Assembly (NCBI RefSeq): GCF_001423485.1
Contig: NZ_LMOD01000003.1
Coordinates: 571,527 to 635,526 of the forward strand
Source: Microbacterium sp. Leaf320
Lineage (GTDB): Bacteria > Actinomycetota > Actinomycetes > Actinomycetales > Microbacteriaceae
Reading direction: 5' to 3'
DNA length: 64,000 nucleotides
Shown: positions 1-7,380 of the stretch, piece after piece
Numbering within the stretch: the stretch's first letter is position 1
How the letters are laid out: every line of letters starts with the position of its first letter
Position numbers and translations under genes: made by a program
The notes under the pieces: generated by a model
What the model saw: only the letters and a program-made list of their open reading frames with translations
Databases searched by the model: none
What the model was told of the DNA's origin: nothing

Positions 1-246
1 AGGTGCCGGGAAGGAGAGTCCGCCGACGCGCGCCATGAAGTTCTCGGCGTTGCCCCAGCTCTGCACCATCGCGGGGATCGAGATGCCGACCTCGTTCACC
101 GCGAGGATGCCGAGGACGACGAGAGCGAGAAGCGTCAGCCCTGCGGCGATGCGCTCGGCCGAGATCGGACGCCGCGGGGCGCGATCGGCGACGGTCGCGG
201 ACGCGGGCACCTCGTGGGCACGCGGTGCGTCGGAGAGGAGGGTCAT
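1..246 (-). CDS. phnE: Phosphonate ABC transporter permease PhnE (5' part, cut by window edge)
   Basis: Only the first 82 residues are in the window; the gene runs off the left edge. The visible part has a hydrophilic N-terminus followed by one hydrophobic segment (roughly residues 35-52, AAGLTLLALVVLGILAV), as expected for the first transmembrane helix of a binding-protein-dependent permease. The assignment to PhnE rests mainly on context: its ATG overlaps the stop of the PhnC-type ATPase gene by four bases (ATGA at 243-246), so the two are translationally coupled, and a PhnD-type binding protein lies further upstream in the same operon. It would form the membrane channel for phosphonate or phosphite uptake. 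Confidence 0.75.
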   Translation of the reverse strand, partial: MTLLSDAPRAHEVPASATVADRAPRRPISAERIAAGLTLLALVVLGILAVNEVGISIPAMVQSWGNAENFMARVGGLSFPAP

Positions 247-1223
247 GAGACTCGCGCCCTGTCGAGCTCTGCGGCTTCGGTGACGCCCTCGCCGTCGGTG
301 TTTCCCGCGCTGGTGCCCGCGCTGGCTCCCGTGGTGGTGCCCGCGGTGTTGCCCATGGTGTTGCCCGCCGTGTTGCCCGCGGTGATACCGCCGGCGGTCT
401 CGATGGCGACGTCCGCCGCGATCTCGATGAGTTCGGCCTGCACGGCCGTGATCTCAGCGGTCGTCGTCGCGACGCGTCCGTAGATCTCCATGACCTCCGC
501 CTTGGTGAGGTCGGTGGTCGGGGTGTCGAGCACGATCTCGCCGTGGCGCAGACCGACGATGCGATCGGCCCACGAGATCGCGAGGTCGACCTGGTGCAGG
601 CTGCAGACGACCGTGAGCCCCTCGTCGGCGGCGATCTCGCGGATCAGCGCCATCACCTGGTTGCTCGACTCGGGGTCGAGAGAGGCGACGGGCTCGTCGG
701 CGAGCAGGATGTCGGGCTTCTGCATGAGGGCTCGTGCGATCGCGACTCGCTGCTGCTGTCCGCCCGAGAGAGTGTCGCTGCGCTGGTAGGCGCGGTCGAG
801 CAGGCCGACGCGGTCGAGGTGCCCGAGAGCACGGAGCTTCGCCGCCTTCGAATATCCCCACAGCCCGAGTCGGGGTCCGCTGACCTCGGAGAGCGACCCG
901 GTGAGGACGTTCTCGAGAACGGTGAGCGAGGGCACGAGTTCGAACTGCTGGAAGATGAAGCCCACCCGGCTGCGGAGCCGACGAAGAGCCTTGCCCTTCA
1001 GGGTCGGAACCTTCGCACCGAGGACCTCGATGTCGCCCGACGTCGGGAGTTCGAGGCCGTCGAGGTGCCGCAGCAGCGTCGACTTGCCCGAGCCCGAGAG
1101 GCCGAGCAGCACGACGATCTCGCCGCGGGACACCTGCAGCGACACGTCCTTGAGCGCCGTCGTCGAACCGAAGTTCTTGGTCACGCCCGCCAGGCGGATC
1201 AGGGCATCGGATGCCGCATTCAT
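243..1223 (-). CDS. phnC: Phosphonate ABC transporter ATP-binding protein PhnC
   Basis: ATPase of a phosphonate-type ABC importer, 326 residues. Walker A is GLSGSGKS at residues 41-48, the Q-loop region is near FQQF (91-94), the signature LSGGQ is at 152-156, and Walker B is DILLADEP at 171-178. The core ends near residue 255, which is the usual PhnC length. About 70 extra residues follow, including a low-complexity stretch built on TAGNT/AGT units (281-309). That tail is unusual and probably arose by tandem duplication near the 3' end of the gene. The gene lies between phnD and phnE on the same strand, with a 138-base gap before it that holds a palindromic repeat. Confidence 0.9.
   Translation of the reverse strand: MNAASDALIRLAGVTKNFGSTTALKDVSLQVSRGEIVVLLGLSGSGKSTLLRHLDGLELPTSGDIEVLGAKVPTLKGKALRRLRSRVGFIFQQFELVPSLTVLENVLTGSLSEVSGPRLGLWGYSKAAKLRALGHLDRVGLLDRAYQRSDTLSGGQQQRVAIARALMQKPDILLADEPVASLDPESSNQVMALIREIAADEGLTVVCSLHQVDLAISWADRIVGLRHGEIVLDTPTTDLTKAEVMEIYGRVATTTAEITAVQAELIEIAADVAIETAGGITAGNTAGNTMGNTAGTTTGASAGTSAGNTDGEGVTEAAELDRARVS
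297..383. repeat. Tandem repeats coding the PhnC C-terminal tail
   Basis: Imperfect 12-15 base units of the type GTGTTGCCCGCG are repeated several times. On the minus strand they code for repeated TAGNT-like residues (281-309) of PhnC. The units are in frame, so the protein is lengthened rather than broken. Confidence 0.7.
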
Positions 1224-1255
1224 CTCATTCTCCTCGTGATTCTCTGAAGCCGGAT

Positions 1256-1335
1256 CGTTGAGCGAGCGAAGCGAGACGAAACGCAGTGAGTCTTCAGCGC
1301 GTTTCGTCTCGCTCGCTTCGCTCCCTCGCTCAACG
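1256..1335. repeat. Dispersed palindromic element (REP-like), full hairpin copy
   Basis: The left arm, beginning CGTTGAGCGAGCGAAGCGAG (1256-1284), faces a right arm (1299-1335) that is its near-perfect reverse complement, with one extra 8-base unit; the loop is 14 bases. The same sequence recurs at 30889-31050 (three direct copies inside a gene), in degenerate inverted form near 30823-30848, and at 42484-42519. Here it sits between phnD and phnC, where a strong hairpin could stabilise the binding-protein part of the mRNA or reduce transcription into phnC. That role is inferred. Confidence 0.85.
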
Positions 1336-1361
1336 AACGGGAGCGAAGCGGACGCCGGGGG

Positions 1362-2291
1362 TCAGCCCTGGCACTGCTCCGCTTCGGTCTCCTTGCAGAT
1401 GTCGCGGATCAGGTCGTAGTACGCGTCGTCGACCGACTTGGTGGCGAAGAAGACGCTGCGGAACGAGTCCGTGTCGGCACTGTCGATGCCCGCGGCGATG
1501 ATGTCGTCGATCGTGATCTCGGAGAGCCCGTCGATGAGCTTCTTCGAGACGTCATCGGGAAGAGTCGAGGAGTAGACGAGCGGCGCACCAGGGACCATCG
1601 TCTCGTCGATGACCTTCACGGCATCCGACTTCTCGACTTCGGAATCCTCCGCGAAGCCGACCTCGCACTCGACTCCCTCGCCGACCTTCTGCACGCTGAC
1701 GTCGTGCTTGCCCGCGAAGACCGGGGTGATGTCGGCCTGGGGGTCGATGCCCGCTTCGAGCAGGTTGTACGACGGGAAGAGGTAGCCCGACGTCGACGAC
1801 GGGTCGACGAAGCAGACCTTCTTGCCCGCGAAGTCCTCGATGCTCGAGATGTCGCTGTCGGCGGGGACGATCGCCTGCGAGTAGTAGCCGGGTTCCTGGC
1901 CCTCTTCGGTGACGATCGAGGAGATCGGGGTGAGCTTCGCGCCGTTGTTGGTCGCGGTCACATAGGTGAAGCCCGAGAACGAGGCGACATCGACCTTGCC
2001 GGCGACTGCGGCCTCGATGAGAGCCGCGTAGTCGGTGGACTCGTGGTACTCGACGGACTTGCCGGTGATCTCGGCGATGTAGTCCATCAGGGGCTGGTAG
2101 TTCGTCTCGGTGTCGACCGAGTCGGGAACGACGCCGAAGACGAGCGTGTTCTCGTCGACCGCGAAGCCGCTGGCGGTGGACGACTCGTCGGCGGCGGACG
2201 AGCCGGTGGCCTCGGCGGAGCCGGAGCAGGCGGCGAGGCCGAGCGCGAGGATCGCGGCGCCGGCGAGTAGGGGGAGAGCGCGGAGCTTCAT
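1362..2291 (-). CDS. phnD: Phosphonate/phosphite-type substrate-binding lipoprotein PhnD
   Basis: Periplasmic-type binding protein of 309 residues anchored as a lipoprotein: a hydrophobic signal peptide ends in the lipobox LAAC with Cys22. The mature part carries PhnD-family landmarks, including the early LVFGVVPD strand, VDVASFSGFTYV, and the FVDPSSTSGYLFP segment that follows KKVC. It would capture phosphonate, phosphite or a related phosphorus oxyanion and hand it to PhnE/PhnC; the exact ligand cannot be read from sequence. It is the first gene of the minus-strand operon. A TATA-rich stretch (GGTATATATC on the minus strand, around 2350-2362) is the likely promoter region, shared with the divergent GntR gene. 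Confidence 0.9.
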   Translation of the reverse strand: MKLRALPLLAGAAILALGLAACSGSAEATGSSAADESSTASGFAVDENTLVFGVVPDSVDTETNYQPLMDYIAEITGKSVEYHESTDYAALIEAAVAGKVDVASFSGFTYVTATNNGAKLTPISSIVTEEGQEPGYYSQAIVPADSDISSIEDFAGKKVCFVDPSSTSGYLFPSYNLLEAGIDPQADITPVFAGKHDVSVQKVGEGVECEVGFAEDSEVEKSDAVKVIDETMVPGAPLVYSSTLPDDVSKKLIDGLSEITIDDIIAAGIDSADTDSFRSVFFATKSVDDAYYDLIRDICKETEAEQCQG

Positions 2292-2448
2292 GAGGACCTT
2301 TCACGGTGGGAGGGGTGATCCGTGAGCAACTCTGACAGCCCGCACGCCGAGATATATACCTAACTCGGAAGAGTTCAGGGTTCGTTCACCCACGATTTCC
2401 TCGGATGAACACGCGTGGAACGGACACAGGTCCTGCCTGGGTGCCAAG

Positions 2449-2454
2449 TAGTAT
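2449..2454 (+). promoter_or_regulatory. -10 box for the GntR gene, leaderless arrangement
   Basis: TAGTAT ends exactly six bases before the GTG start codon at 2461, the spacing expected when transcription begins at the start codon. No ribosome binding site is visible. Confidence 0.6.
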
Positions 2455-2460
2455 GCCTAT

Positions 2461-3204
2461 GTGGCCGAAGCTGTATACACCCAGATAGCCGACGACCTGC
2501 GCGCGCAGATCGCCGCGGGCATCCTGCGCCCCGGCGACGACGTGCCGACCGAAGCGGATCTCGCGGCTCGATGGCAGACATCGCGCGGTCCCATCCGCAA
2601 TGCACTGGCGGCCCTGAAGAGCGAAGGACTCATCGAGACGGGCCGCGGGCGCCCCGCGCGAGTGGTCGCACGCAAGGCGAGCCAGGCGGTCGACATGTCG
2701 GTGCCGTTCACACGATGGGCGCGAGATCTCGGCGTCACCCCGGGGGCGCAGACGCAGGAGCTGAGCCTGCGCCGCGCGGGTGATCGCGCGGACATGCTCG
2801 GCGTCGCACCGGATGACACGATCGTCGGCGTCGTGCGACTGCGCCTGCTCGACGGACGCCCGACCATGCTCGAGCGACTCTTCTACACAGAGGCGGTCGG
2901 ACGAAGACTGTTCGAGGTGGACACCGACGAGATCTCGATCACGGAGTACCTCGGCTCGGTCGGGCACCCCATCGTCGGGCTCGAGCACCAGATCGACGCG
3001 GTCGCCGCGGACGACCAGGATGCCGCGTTGCTGCGAGTCCCCCCGGGGACGCCGATCCTGCGGCTGAGCCGCATCTCGCGCGACGCGGACGGGCGCATCT
3101 TCGAGGCATCGGAGGATCGCTATCTCAGCGAGGTCGTTCGCTTCACGGTCGCAGCGTCCGGAATATCGACGGACGGTCACTACATGCGTGCAGTCGGCGG
3201 CTAG
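2461..3204 (+). CDS. GntR-family (HutC/UTRA type) transcriptional regulator
   Basis: Regulator of 247 residues with an N-terminal winged helix (about residues 1-70: YTQIADDLRAQIAAGILRPGDDVPTE..., then the GPIRNALAALKSEGLIETGRGRPARV wing) and a C-terminal UTRA ligand domain (about 85-235). GTG start chosen because the -10 box lies six bases upstream and no upstream in-frame start fits better. It is divergent from phnD with a 169-base shared gap. This resembles the PhnF type of HutC regulator that controls phosphonate uptake genes in mycobacteria, so the phn operon is the probable target; that is inference from position and family. Confidence 0.9.
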   Translation: MAEAVYTQIADDLRAQIAAGILRPGDDVPTEADLAARWQTSRGPIRNALAALKSEGLIETGRGRPARVVARKASQAVDMSVPFTRWARDLGVTPGAQTQELSLRRAGDRADMLGVAPDDTIVGVVRLRLLDGRPTMLERLFYTEAVGRRLFEVDTDEISITEYLGSVGHPIVGLEHQIDAVAADDQDAALLRVPPGTPILRLSRISRDADGRIFEASEDRYLSEVVRFTVAASGISTDGHYMRAVGG

Positions 3205-3246
3205 GAGCCGGGACAGCAGACTTCTCATCCGTGAGGGAGAGAAGCC

Positions 3247-3294
3247 GATCGCGAGCGCGATGGGGATCAGATTCCAAGGACCGCGCTCGCGATC
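3247..3294 (+). terminator. Inverted repeat downstream of the GntR gene
   Basis: A 13-base arm GATCGCGAGCGCG (3247-3259) is matched perfectly by its reverse complement at 3282-3294, with a 22-base loop, 42 bases after the GntR stop codon. There is no T-tract, so it is at best a weak terminator or an mRNA-stabilising hairpin. Confidence 0.45.
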
Positions 3295-3320
3295 ACAGCG
3301 CTGGGGATGCGCTATTTCTG

Positions 3321-3330
3321 GGGTATACCC
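3321..3330. promoter_or_regulatory. Perfect palindrome GGGTATACCC
   Basis: A 10-base perfect palindrome lies in the gap between the GntR gene and the kinase locus. It shares a GGTATA core with the phnD promoter region (GGTATATATC, minus strand) and resembles the TGTATACA palindrome inside the GntR gene at 2472-2479. It could be a GntR-family operator, but no adjacent promoter or target gene is evident. Confidence 0.3.
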
Positions 3331-3379
3331 AATGTAAGCGTCCGGCTACACCATGGAACACAGCCTAATGTCGAGACAT

Positions 3380-3398
3380 GACCTAGACCTTCGTCTAG
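3380..3398. promoter_or_regulatory. GTCTAG box pair downstream of the kinase gene
   Basis: CTAGAC (3383-3388) and GTCTAG (3393-3398) form an inverted repeat with a 4-base spacer. The 12-mer GACCTAGACCTT at 3380-3391 is the exact reverse complement of AAGGTCTAGGTC at 4828-4839 in the response-regulator promoter. This is a likely binding site of the response regulator; alternatively it is a short stem at the end of the small ORF whose TAG stop it contains. Confidence 0.45.
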
Positions 3399-3451
3399 TA
3401 TTCTGCGATTAGGGCCCGGATTTCCGGGGTTTTCGGAATGAGTTCCGGCAT
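3395..3451 (-). CDS. Micro-ORF of 18 residues downstream of the kinase gene
   Basis: On the minus strand a perfect GGAGG (3463-3459) sits seven bases before an ATG that opens an 18-residue ORF, MPELIPKTPEIRALIAEY, ending at TAG (3395-3397). It starts 38 bases after the kinase stop codon and on the same strand, so it could be the last cistron of that operon. I recognise no family. The strong ribosome binding site is the only coding evidence, and with so few codons chance cannot be excluded. Confidence 0.4.
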   Translation of the reverse strand: MPELIPKTPEIRALIAEY

Positions 3452-3488
3452 TTCCCTGCCTCCGGAGAGGTTGGCGAGCACTCGTTGG

Positions 3489-4649
3489 TCAGGGCGTCGC
3501 GACGGACCGAGCGATCGGTAGACGTGCGGTCACGACCCACCGACCATCGACTTCTCCGGCACTGAACTCGCCGCTCGCGCCGAGCACCCGCTCGGCCATT
3601 CGGCCGATTCCGGTGCGGCTGGAGGAGAGCTCACGCCGCGGTGTCACCGACAGCGGGCTGCTCACAGTCATCCGTGCCATGTCGTCGTCGACATCGAGTC
3701 TGATCTCGATCTCGCCCTGACCGGCGTATTTGAGGATGTTGGTGGCGGATTCGCGCATGATGCGCGCGAGGATGATCTCGGCGGCGCGGGGGATGCGCTC
3801 GTCCCCGGGATCTCCGTCGAGCAGTACCGCGTGCCCGGCGGATTCGAATTCCTGCTTCGCCTCATCGATGGATGCGGCGAGGTCGCCGGTCGGCATGCCC
3901 TCGGAACGAGGGCCGTCGTCGGCGAGGTCGATCACGAAGCGGAGATCGGTCATCGCCTTGCGGGCGGCGATCCGGATCGCCTCTTGCGAATCGGTGCTGG
4001 TGCGATCGTCGTCGAGCATCTGCACGTGCAGCGACACGACGGTGAGGTGGTGCGCGATGCTGTCGTGCAGCTCGCCGGCGATCCAACGTCGTTCGGCGAG
4101 TACTGCTTGGCGCTCCTGCTCGGCCTTCTCGGCCAACTGCACTTCGAGGGTCCGCCCTCGGGCGAACGCGACACGAAGTGCGAAGCCGACGGCACCGGCG
4201 ACGGTCGCGGAAATGAGGTAGATGCCGAGGTTGATCGGCGTGCTTGTCTCGCCGAAGGCAACGAGTGCCGTCGCGAGGAGGAAGACTCCCGCGTACGAGA
4301 GGATGAGTGCGTTCCAGCCGAGTCGCATGACCAGAGCCGCCGCGAGTGCGGCGACGGTCAGCACTTCAGTCTGGGTTCCCGTGAAGAACGAGAGCGCGAA
4401 CACGACGGCGAGTGCGCACGTCGCGATGAGGGGCCACCAGAGATACAGAACGAGCACGGCGGTCGATGTGATGCTGACCGCGGCGACGAACGGGTCCACT
4501 CCTGGAGGGAGGAACAGTCCGACTATCCCGAAGGCGACTATCGTGCCGACGGTCGCGAGAACGGCGATGCGTTCGATCGTGCTGAGCTTCTCTCCCCTCC
4601 CGAGCCGTGAAACGACAGAGTCGCCAGTGCGGGGGGGACCAAAAGCCAT
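3489..4649 (-). CDS. Sensor histidine kinase (HisKA_3/NarL-partner type)
   Basis: Membrane histidine kinase of 386 residues. About six transmembrane segments fill residues 27-165. Then come a short coiled coil (165-190), a HisKA_3 dimerisation helix with the phospho-acceptor His195 in ELHDSIAHHLTVV, and an HATPase domain with the N-box RESATNILKYA (Asn304). The G-box reads TGIGRM (346-351) rather than the usual GxGLxGM, so it is somewhat divergent. No large extracytoplasmic sensor domain is present, so it probably senses through the membrane helices. The minus-strand ribosome binding site AGGAGAT precedes its ATG. It is divergent from its partner response regulator at 4876, and a 15-residue micro-ORF lies just upstream in the same transcript. 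Confidence 0.9.
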   Translation of the reverse strand: MAFGPPRTGDSVVSRLGRGEKLSTIERIAVLATVGTIVAFGIVGLFLPPGVDPFVAAVSITSTAVLVLYLWWPLIATCALAVVFALSFFTGTQTEVLTVAALAAALVMRLGWNALILSYAGVFLLATALVAFGETSTPINLGIYLISATVAGAVGFALRVAFARGRTLEVQLAEKAEQERQAVLAERRWIAGELHDSIAHHLTVVSLHVQMLDDDRTSTDSQEAIRIAARKAMTDLRFVIDLADDGPRSEGMPTGDLAASIDEAKQEFESAGHAVLLDGDPGDERIPRAAEIILARIMRESATNILKYAGQGEIEIRLDVDDDMARMTVSSPLSVTPRRELSSSRTGIGRMAERVLGASGEFSAGEVDGRWVVTARLPIARSVATP

Positions 4650-4678
4650 GCTTCAGTATCTCCTAATAGCCAGGTAGA

Positions 4679-4726
4679 TTAGCGAGTGAAGCCAAAGAAC
4701 TGGTTGAATGCCTGCCAGAAAGTCAT
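4679..4726 (-). CDS. Micro-ORF of 15 residues upstream of the kinase gene
   Basis: On the minus strand GGAGGTG (4740-4734) stands in front of an ATG at 4726 that opens the 15-residue ORF MTFWQAFNQFFGFTR, with TAA at 4681-4679, 29 bases before the kinase ATG. The product would be a short amphipathic, strongly aromatic peptide (five Phe and one Trp in 15 residues). Possible roles are a leader peptide that controls translation of the kinase, or a small secreted or membrane-active signal for it. The near-consensus ribosome binding site is the best in this locus. No family recognised. Confidence 0.55.
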   Translation of the reverse strand: MTFWQAFNQFFGFTR

Positions 4727-4808
4727 AGTGATTCACCTCCGTTGTTGGACTTTTGTGAAGTAATAAGTTCATCTTCTCGGTGATCTGCACGCTTCACATC
4801 TGTCACAC

Positions 4809-4839
4809 GTCTAGACATCACTAGCCAAAGGTCTAGGTC
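4809..4839. promoter_or_regulatory. GTCTAG boxes between the divergent kinase and response-regulator genes
   Basis: The palindrome GTCTAGAC is at 4809-4816 and the 12-mer AAGGTCTAGGTC at 4828-4839; the latter matches 3380-3391 in inverted orientation. The 12-mer lies about 37-48 bases before the predicted transcript start of the response regulator, a typical activator position, while the palindrome faces the micro-ORF/kinase operon. This suggests autoregulation of both divergent units. Confidence 0.5.
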
Positions 4840-4863
4840 TGAACGCCGCACAGCGACCCCAGT

Positions 4864-4869
4864 TAGGCT
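4864..4869 (+). promoter_or_regulatory. -10 box for the response regulator, leaderless
   Basis: TAGGCT ends six bases before the ATG at 4876 and no ribosome binding site is present, indicating transcription from the start codon. Confidence 0.6.
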
Positions 4870-4875
4870 TCCCAC

Positions 4876-5529
4876 ATGCCGGAAATCCGCGTTCTCATCG
4901 TCGATGACGACCCACTGGTGCGTTCAGCACTCTCGCACTTCGTATCTCGCGACCCCGAGATCAACGTCGTAGGCGAGGCCGAGACGGGCCTGGAGGGCAT
5001 CGCGGCCGTCGAGCGCGAGCATCCTGACGTCGTCATGATGGACGTGCAAATGCCGGAGATGGATGGCATCGAGGCGACGGCCGTGATCAGCGAGCGCTGG
5101 CCGGAGGTGAAGATCCTGGCCGTGACCACGCTGGATGGCAGTGACACTGTGCTGCCGATGCTCAGCGCGGGCGCCTCGGGGTACCTGTTGAAGGACTCGA
5201 GTGCGGCGAGCATCCTCGAGGGTGTGCGAGAGGTGTACAGCGGTGCGAGCTCGCTGTCTCCGCGGATCGCGTCGCTGCTGATCAAGCATGTGCGCGACAC
5301 AGAGCCGGTGGGCAATGACGGCACGCTGGAGGTGCTCACCGAGCGTGAGCAGGAGGTGCTGCAGCGTCTGGCCCAGGGCATGTCGAACGCCGAGATCGCG
5401 CGGACGCTCATCGTCTCGGAGGGCACAGTGAAAGCCCACCTCGGTCGCATCATGTCGAAGTGGCACGTGCGCGACCGCGTGCAGATCCTCGTCACCGCAG
5501 CGCACGCCGGCCTGGTCGAGTTCCGCTGA
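4876..5529 (+). CDS. LuxR/NarL-family response regulator
   Basis: Response regulator of 217 residues. The receiver domain (1-120) has acidic-pocket residues D10-D12, phospho-acceptor Asp56 in DVVMMDVQMP, Thr84/85 and Lys106. The LuxR-type helix-turn-helix spans about 152-210 (LTEREQEVLQRLAQGMSNAEIA...). It is divergent from the histidine kinase at 3489-4649, its evident partner. The GTCTAG boxes in and around this locus are its probable binding sites. Targets beyond the locus cannot be inferred. Confidence 0.95.
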   Translation: MPEIRVLIVDDDPLVRSALSHFVSRDPEINVVGEAETGLEGIAAVEREHPDVVMMDVQMPEMDGIEATAVISERWPEVKILAVTTLDGSDTVLPMLSAGASGYLLKDSSAASILEGVREVYSGASSLSPRIASLLIKHVRDTEPVGNDGTLEVLTEREQEVLQRLAQGMSNAEIARTLIVSEGTVKAHLGRIMSKWHVRDRVQILVTAAHAGLVEFR

Positions 5530-5678
5530 GTCTCTGACCTGGTTTCCGCGGCTGCTGCTCCGGGCACCAAGAAGACGCAACGGCGACCACGGTCGCTGTG
5601 CGGTGCACGGCACGCAGAACACTTGGTGTTCGCGGGTTCCAGACGACGCGAGCAAGGTCGAGCCAGTGAGGACGGGCT

Positions 5679-7274
5679 TCAGCCGACGCGAGCGAGTGTC
5701 GGCGATCGGTGGCGCTTTCGCGGGAGGCTGAGTCTCGGTGTGCGCCATCGTTGCTCGGGGTCCCACCATCTCGGCCCCCGCACCTGCGGAACACCGTCAT
5801 CCATCCGAATCTCCCACCCCGAGCTGCCGAGGGATCGGTGATGCCACCAGCACAACGGCACACCGTTATCCGTATGCGTCGGACCACCCCTCGCGTGCTC
5901 GACGACATGGTGGATCTCACACCACGACGCCGGAACATGACACCCGGGAATCAGACACTCTTTGTCGCGGGCGACGATCGCCCGCCGTTGATGCACCGTG
6001 AACACCCGGTCGGTGGTCGTGATCCCGATGATCCGCCCCTCATCCATGAGAACCCGCTGGATGGTGCCGGCGCATCCGACGTGCGCGGCGACGGAGACGG
6101 GCAGGTGGGCACCGGATCCGGGAATCGTCGCCCAACCACCGTTGCCGCCCGCTTCGCCGGCGAGGTCTTTCGCGTCGACGTTCACGACGAGCACCGGTGC
6201 CGCTCCACCGAGGGTGGGCATGTCGTTGTGACGGGCAGCGATCGCGAACAGCATCGCGAGGGCATCGTGGCGTTTCTGCGACGCGGTGCGATCATCGAGC
6301 ACACACCGCGGGTCGGAGTTGAACGGATCCGCGTCGTCACCGCCTGCGCCAGCATACGCATCCGCATCCGCATCGACGTCGACGTCGACGTCAGCGTCAG
6401 CGTCAGCGGCAGCGGCAGCGGCAGAGGCAGAGCCCATATCCGAACTGTCACTGGGCGCGAAGAACACTCCAGGCATCGGCGGGCCATCGCCTTTGGGGTT
6501 GAGGATCGCGTCGATGATCAACTGCAACTGCGCCGCGACCTCAGGGGTCAAATATCCGCGGATCGCGTGCACGCCATCCTTGAGTCGCCCGATCGTGATG
6601 CCTCGCCGACGCTTCGAGTCCTCATCCTTCGGTTCTTCCCCATCCGGGTCGAACATCGACGCAAGATCCTCGGCAAGAGCTGTCAAGTCCTGAACGGTCG
6701 GCGCCGGACCCGGTGCGCCCTCGTCACCACCAAGTTCTGAGTCCGGGTCGGCATCTGGGTCCTCGTCATCGTGGGCCACGAGTCCGTGCCCGCGCGCGCA
6801 GCCCGCCAAGGCGACATCCGCCGCTAGGCGTTGATCGACCGTTAGGCGATCCCACACCTTCTCGATCGGCCCGGTCGCCGCCAGAAACCCCGCCACACCG
6901 ACCACCCCATCCAACAACGCGAGCCGCAACTCCGACCACCGCGCCGGCATCCGCTCCCCCGCCAGACTCACCGGGCGCCGCACCAGATCGACGACCCTGT
7001 CGACCCGGGACGCACCGCGCACATCCACCCGCACCGTCCGCTGCAGCAACTCATTCAACCCCCGGCACCCCGCCGAGTGCGGGAAGTCACCCGGATCGCC
7101 CGTCGCGACCGTCTCGACGATCACCGCCTCCGCACGACGGAAGACCGCACCCGCACCCTGCAGCACCGTGATCCGTTCCGCGTCCGTCAACCCGGCCAGC
7201 GCATCGTCGGACAGCACCCTGTCGAGGTCGGCGATGACCCGATCCAGAAGCTCCGCAGTGCTGTTCATACCCAT
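5679..7274 (-). CDS. DUF222 / HNH endonuclease domain protein (13E12-type)
   Basis: Protein of 531 residues with an N-terminal DUF222 region and a C-terminal HNH nuclease motif (CLIPGCHVPASWCEIHHV, then the NGVPLCWWHHR finger). Such proteins are multi-copy in actinobacteria (REP13E12 family); their function is unclear, with proposed links to mobile or restriction-like nuclease activity. An internal stretch of alternating Asp/Ala/Val (DADADVDVDVDADADA) is coded by a simple-sequence repeat near 6350-6430 and lies in a non-conserved linker. ATG at 7274 used; ATG at 7268 is an equally possible start. It stands alone, with a repeat-rich gap upstream. Confidence 0.85.
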   Translation of the reverse strand: MGMNSTAELLDRVIADLDRVLSDDALAGLTDAERITVLQGAGAVFRRAEAVIVETVATGDPGDFPHSAGCRGLNELLQRTVRVDVRGASRVDRVVDLVRRPVSLAGERMPARWSELRLALLDGVVGVAGFLAATGPIEKVWDRLTVDQRLAADVALAGCARGHGLVAHDDEDPDADPDSELGGDEGAPGPAPTVQDLTALAEDLASMFDPDGEEPKDEDSKRRRGITIGRLKDGVHAIRGYLTPEVAAQLQLIIDAILNPKGDGPPMPGVFFAPSDSSDMGSASAAAAAADADADVDVDVDADADAYAGAGGDDADPFNSDPRCVLDDRTASQKRHDALAMLFAIAARHNDMPTLGGAAPVLVVNVDAKDLAGEAGGNGGWATIPGSGAHLPVSVAAHVGCAGTIQRVLMDEGRIIGITTTDRVFTVHQRRAIVARDKECLIPGCHVPASWCEIHHVVEHARGGPTHTDNGVPLCWWHHRSLGSSGWEIRMDDGVPQVRGPRWWDPEQRWRTPRLSLPRKRHRSPTLARVG

Positions 7275-7380
7275 AAGTCAACCCGGGACCACCGACATTC
7301 AGGACCCGAAACCACACCGAATTACCCCAGATCAGAGCCGTATTCCAATCTCCCAGAATGATGCGATGAAGCGGGATCTG

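Noticed and set aside
6182..6740. Antisense frames across the Asp/Ala/Val repeat of the DUF222 gene
   Set aside because: Simple-sequence artefacts opposite a well-supported HNH protein.
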